12,359 nucleotides of DNA from Candidatus Sodaliphilus fimicaballi. Its GTDB lineage: Bacteria > Bacteroidota > Bacteroidia > Bacteroidales > Muribaculaceae. The position numbers and the translations under genes were made by a program. The stretch covers positions 1 to 12,359 of the forward strand of contig JAGHTV010000173.1 in the NCBI GenBank assembly GCA_018065165.1, written 5' to 3'. This document shows positions 8,744 to 12,359 of this stretch, one piece after another. Within the stretch, counting starts at the first letter, position 1; each line of letters begins with the position of its first letter. The notes beneath the pieces are model-generated. The model had not been told where the DNA came from, made no database searches, and saw only the letters and a list, made by a program, of their open reading frames with translations.

Positions 8744-8817
8744 AACTTTCAAACTATTATTGCTGGGGAAAAAAGAAAATATTTTTTTATGATTTAATTG
8801 CTTCGCATAGAAAAATG

Positions 8818-8832
8818 GCTTGCTCCGCAAGC
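8818..8832 (+). repeat. Small inverted repeat (GCTTGC-tcc-GCAAGC)
   Basis: A perfect six-base stem with a three-base loop. It is the first of a series of short hairpins spaced about 24-40 bases apart before the symporter gene. Confidence 0.6.
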
Positions 8833-8841
8833 AAAATAGAA

Positions 8842-8855
8842 TTACCTACAGGTAA
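8842..8855 (+). repeat. Small inverted repeat (TTACC-taca-GGTAA)
   Basis: A perfect five-base stem with a four-base loop, the second in the series. It is weak as an RNA structure on its own. Confidence 0.5.
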
Positions 8856-8869
8856 AGTAATATTATTTT

Positions 8870-8884
8870 GTGGACAGAGTCCAC
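8870..8884 (+). repeat. Small inverted repeat (GTGGAC-aga-GTCCAC) followed by a T-run
   Basis: A perfect six-base stem and three-base loop. Seven T follow after two bases (8887-8893), so it resembles a weak terminator or attenuator. The GTG at 8870 that could start a longer symporter frame lies inside it, which argues against that start. Confidence 0.55.
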
Positions 8885-8911
8885 CATTTTTTTGGCGCGA
8901 GCCATAAACTT

Positions 8912-8931
8912 AAAGGAAATCATTTTCTTTT
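8912..8931 (+). repeat. AT-rich hairpin in the symporter leader
   Basis: Bases 8912-8919 pair with 8924-8931 over eight positions (one G-T wobble) around the loop TCAT. A T-rich stretch overlaps its 3' end. Low GC makes it weak. Confidence 0.4.
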
Positions 8932-8968
8932 TTCTTACGAACCAAGCAATATATTAAAACTGACTAAA

Positions 8969-10312
8969 GTGGCTAAATTAAGCGAAAAAATAGGATATGC
9001 CCTTGGCGATGCCGCTGCCGGCGGTATCACCTGGAAGGTGATGTCTATTGTATTTCCTTTCTTCTTCACTAACGTGTTTGGGCTCTCGCTTGCCGATACT
9101 GCAGCGCTGATGCTCATTGCACGTATGTTTGACGTGGTCACCGACCCCATCATGGGCTCTCTGGCCGACCGCACACAGTCGCGCTGGGGTACTTATCGTC
9201 CCTGGCTCATCATCGGTGCAATTCCCTTCGGTCTCATCTTTGCGATGCTGCTCTACACTCCCGAGCTGGGTCCCGTGGGCAAGCGCGTGTGGGCTTATAC
9301 CCTGTATCTGCTCATGATGGCAGTTTACACCGCAGTTAACGTGCCTTACGGCTCGCTGCTGGGTGTGATGACCGAGGACGACAACGAGAAGAATCAGTTC
9401 TCATCGTTCCGCATGGTGGGTGCCTATGCTATGGGCTTCGTCACTCTGCTCTCGTTCCCCTATATCCAGAAGGCTATAGGTGGCACCGAGCAGCACCAGT
9501 ATGCCGTTATAGGCGCCGTGTTTGGTGGTCTTGCAGCAGTGATGACTCTGGCTTGTGGTCTCTTGACTCGTGAGCGCGTGAAGATGGTACGTGCCGAGAA
9601 GTTCTCGTTTAAGCAGTTTGGCGACTTGTTCAAGAACAAGCCCTGGCTCATCCTCACTTCAATCGGTATTTGCACCAACTTCTTCAACGGATTCCGCTAT
9701 GCCGTGGCAGCCTACATCTTCCAGTACTGTATGGAGGGTGACATCACCGTGAGCGGCCTTATCATCAACTACACCGTGTTTATGGCCTTTGGCGAGGTTA
9801 CCTGCATGGTATTTGGTGGTCTGTCGCCCAAGTTCACCGAGTGGATGGGCTCAAAGCGCAAGGCATTCATGGTTTCGGCCATCATCTGCCTCGTGCTGTC
9901 GGTAGCATTCTTCTTCATCCCCATGGACAAGTCATCAATATGGCTGATGGTGGCACTCGTAGTGCTCACATCGGTGGGTGTAGGTCTCTACTCTCCGCTG
10001 TTGTGGTCGATGTATGCCGACGTTGCCGACTATGCTACCGAGACCTTCGGTACATCGTCAACTGGCCTCATCTTCTCATCAGGTACTATGGCACAGAAGT
10101 TTGGTGGAGCTGTATCGGGTTCGCTCATCGCACTGCTGCTGGGTCTTGCCGGTGCTACAATGGTTGCCGACGCTATGGGCAACGAGAGCATCGACCCTGC
10201 CTCAGTAACTGAGAGCGTAAAGACTATGATTTGGGCTATCTTCTCACTGTTCCCCGCAGTGATTGCCCTCGTCATGTGTGGACTTGTTTACATCTTCCCC
10301 ATCAAGAAATAA
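8969..10312 (+). CDS. GPH-family (MFS) sugar:cation symporter, probable cellobiose/cellodextrin importer
   Basis: This inner-membrane transporter belongs to the glycoside-pentoside-hexuronide:cation symporter family (MelB-like). It has the usual length (447 residues) and about 12 hydrophobic segments. Family features include MFDVVTDPIMGSLADR (Asp51 and Asp59, the region that binds the coupling cation in MelB) followed by RWGTYRPW, and near the C-terminus LLWSMYADVADY with GTSSTGLIFS. I chose GTG 8969 because the protein then begins AKLSEKIGYALGDAAAGG, like family N-termini. No ATG lies nearby, and GTG 8870 would add 33 residues unlike a transporter. The neighbouring GH3 and GH94 suggest it brings cellobiose or short cellodextrins from the periplasm to the cytoplasm for phosphorolysis; the substrate is inferred. 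It lies after the operon terminator, so it probably has its own promoter or depends on read-through. Confidence 0.9.
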   Translation: MAKLSEKIGYALGDAAAGGITWKVMSIVFPFFFTNVFGLSLADTAALMLIARMFDVVTDPIMGSLADRTQSRWGTYRPWLIIGAIPFGLIFAMLLYTPELGPVGKRVWAYTLYLLMMAVYTAVNVPYGSLLGVMTEDDNEKNQFSSFRMVGAYAMGFVTLLSFPYIQKAIGGTEQHQYAVIGAVFGGLAAVMTLACGLLTRERVKMVRAEKFSFKQFGDLFKNKPWLILTSIGICTNFFNGFRYAVAAYIFQYCMEGDITVSGLIINYTVFMAFGEVTCMVFGGLSPKFTEWMGSKRKAFMVSAIICLVLSVAFFFIPMDKSSIWLMVALVVLTSVGVGLYSPLLWSMYADVADYATETFGTSSTGLIFSSGTMAQKFGGAVSGSLIALLLGLAGATMVADAMGNESIDPASVTESVKTMIWAIFSLFPAVIALVMCGLVYIFPIKK

Positions 10313-10364
10313 TGGGGATTTGAAATTGTTATCGCAGGGGTGCAAAGGATTGCCACGATTGTGT

Positions 10365-10372
10365 TATCTTTG
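10365..10372 (+). promoter_or_regulatory. Bacteroidota-type -7 box (TATCTTTG) upstream of GH3
   Basis: TATCTTTG matches the TAnnTTTG -7 consensus exactly and lies 32 bases before the GH3 start codon, in the 92-base gap after the symporter. No clean TTTG -33 element is seen at the expected distance. It suggests GH3 is transcribed on its own, at least in part. Confidence 0.65.
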
Positions 10373-10404
10373 TACCCTTGTGTTTTTTAACTTTACCAAT
10401 TACG

Positions 10405-12359
10405 ATGAAACACTGGATAAAGAAAGGCATTATGATTGCAAGTATGGGCATGGCACTGGTTTCATGCAACAGCAACAATAACATTGAGAAGCAAGTCGAC
10501 GAACTCTACAACAGCATGAGTCAGGAGGAGCGTGTGGCACAGCTGCGCAGCATCTACGTGGGCCTGCTGTTTACCGATGGCAAGCTCGACGACGCCAAGT
10601 GTCGCAAGGAGATAGGCAACGGCATAGGTCAGTTCTCACAATTTGCAATGGACCTGGGCAAGACCCCCGAGGAGCAACGCGACATCGTGGCTCAAGTGCA
10701 GGAGTGGCTCATCAAGAACACTCCCCACGGCATTCCCGCCCTGTTCCACGAGGAGGCCCTCACCGGCGTCAACTCAATGGATGCTACAGTTTATCCGCAA
10801 CAGATAGGCCTCGCCTGCTCGTTCAACACCGAGCTGGCTCAGGTCAAGACCGAGCAAACTGGTACAGCCCTGCGCAAGATGGGTGGCCTGCTGGCCCTCT
10901 CTCCCATGGTCGACGTGGTGCGCAACCCGTCGTTTAACCGCCTCGAGGAGTCATACGGCGAGGACGGCTACCTCACCACAGCAATGGGTGTGGCATTTGT
11001 CAAGGGTCTGCAGCACGACGGCAACCTGCGCGAGGGTATTGGCGCCTGCACCAAGCACTTCCTGGGCTACGGCGGTAGTGGTGCCAGCGACAATAAGAAG
11101 GAGGTTATGGAGGAGATTCTCATGCCTCACGAGGCAATCATACGCCTTGCTAATAGCCAGGCTCTCATGACCGGCTACCACGAGATTGACGGCACAAAGT
11201 GCGTTGCCAACAAGTGGCTGCAACAAGACATCCTGCGCAACTATGTGGGCTACGACGGCCTCACCGTGAGCGACTATGGCTCAATAGACCAGGTGGGTGG
11301 CGATAGCCTCACCGTTCTGGACCGTGCAGTAGCTGCTTTCAACGCCGGCAACGAGGTTGACCTGCCCCACGGCACCAACTACATCAACCTGCCCAAGGCT
11401 CTGAAGAAAGGCCTCGTGAGCGAGGAGGCATTTGAGAAGGCCGTTAAGCACGTGCTCACACTCAAGGCTCGCCTGGGCATGCTCGACAAGAATCCCAAAC
11501 TCTATGCCGAGGGCGACCTCAATTTTGACTCTAAGGAAGAACGTGAGACATCTTACACACTGGCTACACAGAGCGTAGTGATGCTCAAGAACGATACACT
11601 GCCCAGCGGCGAGGCAGTATTGCCCCTGCAGGCAGCAAAGACCGGCAGCAAGATTTTCCTCACTGGCCCCAACGCCAACAGCATGTGGGCTATGGCCGGC
11701 GACTACACCTTCCAGGCGATGCACTACTTCTGGCACCGCAAGGAGGAGAGCAGCGAGCATCCCAAGTACATCTTCCTCAAGGATGGTATGGAGAACCGTT
11801 TGCCCCAGGGCATGACTCTCACCTACTCTCGCGGCGTTGACTGGACCGAGGTTCCCGAGACCGTGATGGAAGTGGGTGGTGACCCCCGCGTAGCTGCTCA
11901 AAAGAAGATTGACGAGCGTATGGTTGATAGTCACGAGCCCGCTAACTGGGACGAGGCCCTCGCAATGGCCGCTCAGAGCGACATCATCGTGGCTGCCATG
12001 GGCGAGAACGTGATATTGAGCGGCGAGAACCGTGACCGCACTCACAAGCGTCTGCCCGGCCGTCAGGAAGAGTACATCAACGCCCTCATCGCAACTGGCA
12101 AGCCCGTTGTGCTGGTAGTGTTTGGCGGTCGTGCTCAAGTGCTCACCAACATTGCCGACAAGTGTGCTGCCATCATCCAGGCATGGTATCCTGGCGAGGA
12201 AGGCGGTAACGCTGTTGCCGACTTGCTCTATGGCAATGTGAACCCCTCGGGCAAACTCAGCGTGAGCTATCCTGCAGTCGAGCTCAACGAGCCCATTTGC
12301 TACAATTATGGTCTCGACGGCGACAACCGCATCGCATGGCCTTTTGGCTACGGCTTGAG
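10405..12359 (+). CDS. GH3 family beta-glucosidase lipoprotein (BglX-like), 3' end outside window
   Basis: The frame opens at ATG 10405 and is still open at the window end (651 full codons); relatives have about 750 residues. A signal peptide ends in lipobox LVSC (Cys21), followed by NSNNN, which lacks the acidic run seen in the SusD-like protein, so a periplasmic-facing position is plausible. The N-terminal barrel shows FNRLEESYGED, CTKHFLGYGG (Lys217-His218) and TVSDYG, where Asp290 is the expected nucleophile. The second domain shows MGENVILSGENRDR then RLPGRQEEYI, like E. coli BglX. The window ends at WPFGYGLE, where a C-terminal fibronectin-III-like domain normally begins. The likely role is removing glucose from the non-reducing end of cello-oligosaccharides after SusCD import. 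Beta-xylosidase activity is possible within the family, but the locus favours glucosidase. No frame break is seen. Confidence 0.93.
   Translation, partial: MKHWIKKGIMIASMGMALVSCNSNNNIEKQVDELYNSMSQEERVAQLRSIYVGLLFTDGKLDDAKCRKEIGNGIGQFSQFAMDLGKTPEEQRDIVAQVQEWLIKNTPHGIPALFHEEALTGVNSMDATVYPQQIGLACSFNTELAQVKTEQTGTALRKMGGLLALSPMVDVVRNPSFNRLEESYGEDGYLTTAMGVAFVKGLQHDGNLREGIGACTKHFLGYGGSGASDNKKEVMEEILMPHEAIIRLANSQALMTGYHEIDGTKCVANKWLQQDILRNYVGYDGLTVSDYGSIDQVGGDSLTVLDRAVAAFNAGNEVDLPHGTNYINLPKALKKGLVSEEAFEKAVKHVLTLKARLGMLDKNPKLYAEGDLNFDSKEERETSYTLATQSVVMLKNDTLPSGEAVLPLQAAKTGSKIFLTGPNANSMWAMAGDYTFQAMHYFWHRKEESSEHPKYIFLKDGMENRLPQGMTLTYSRGVDWTEVPETVMEVGGDPRVAAQKKIDERMVDSHEPANWDEALAMAAQSDIIVAAMGENVILSGENRDRTHKRLPGRQEEYINALIATGKPVVLVVFGGRAQVLTNIADKCAAIIQAWYPGEEGGNAVADLLYGNVNPSGKLSVSYPAVELNEPICYNYGLDGDNRIAWPFGYGL

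Larger units (their letters stand above)
8744..8968 (+). other. AT-rich intergenic stretch with several small inverted repeats, probable leader of the symporter gene
   Basis: These 225 bases are much richer in A and T than the flanking genes. I see no convincing gene here. Perfect or near-perfect short inverted repeats lie at 8818-8832, 8842-8855, 8870-8884 and 8912-8931. The last two are followed by T-rich runs (8887-8893 and 8928-8933). No full TAnnTTTG box was found; TTATTTTG at 8863-8870 misses by one base. A frame from GTG 8870 runs into the symporter, but its first 33 residues do not look like a transporter N-terminus. Confidence 0.55.

Noticed and set aside
8815-8907. A 30-codon frame starting at ATG 8815 (MACSASKIELPTG...)
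   Set aside because: It spans three of the inverted repeats in AT-rich DNA, has no recognisable start signal or family, and looks like a chance frame.
8870-8968. Longer N-terminus for the symporter from GTG 8870
   Set aside because: The added residues look unlike a transporter start and the codon lies inside an inverted repeat.
10297-10317. Hairpin CCCCAT / ATGGGG around the symporter stop codon as a terminator
   Set aside because: The stem is only 6-7 pairs with a nine-base loop and no T-run follows; it also overlaps coding bases.
11281-12138. A 285-codon open frame on the - strand inside the GH3 region
   Set aside because: It is a mirror of the GH3 frame, which carries conserved catalytic motifs throughout; no signs of an independent gene.

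Overview
The window looks like part of a Bacteroidota chromosome, probably order Bacteroidales (a Prevotella- or Muribaculaceae-like gut anaerobe). It has a SusC/SusD pair, several lipoproteins with Bacteroidota-style lipoboxes, mostly no Shine-Dalgarno sequences, and one -7 box of the TAnnTTTG type. The genus is a guess from general style and cannot be settled here.

All genes lie on the + strand and form a polysaccharide utilization locus for a beta-1,4-glucan or cellodextrin substrate. Block 1 (1-8743) holds the 3' end of a GH94 cellobiose-phosphorylase-like gene, a GH5 endoglucanase-like lipoprotein gene broken by a one-base frameshift, a SusC-type TonB-dependent transporter, a SusD-like lipoprotein, and a surface glycan-binding lipoprotein ending in two tandemly duplicated modules. 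The gaps are 14-40 bases, so this looks like one operon, and it closes with a strong hairpin-plus-T-run terminator. Block 2 (8744-12359) begins with an AT-rich stretch of small inverted repeats, followed by a GPH-family sugar:cation symporter that probably starts at GTG. Then come a good -7 promoter box and a GH3 beta-glucosidase lipoprotein cut off by the window end.

Inferred pathway: GH5 cuts the glucan outside the cell or at its surface. SusD and the binding lipoprotein hold the oligosaccharides, and SusC imports them to the periplasm. GH3 removes glucose there. The GPH symporter carries cellobiose or short cellodextrins into the cytoplasm, and GH94 splits them with phosphate to glucose-1-phosphate plus a shortened sugar.

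Every gene falls in a known family, and I see no wholly new system. The points worth a second look are the GH5 frameshift just after its nucleophile, the recent module duplication in the binding protein, the structured intergenic leader before the symporter, and the codon-use contrast between the transport and enzyme genes. No regulator, mobile element, CRISPR array, tRNA or rRNA was seen.
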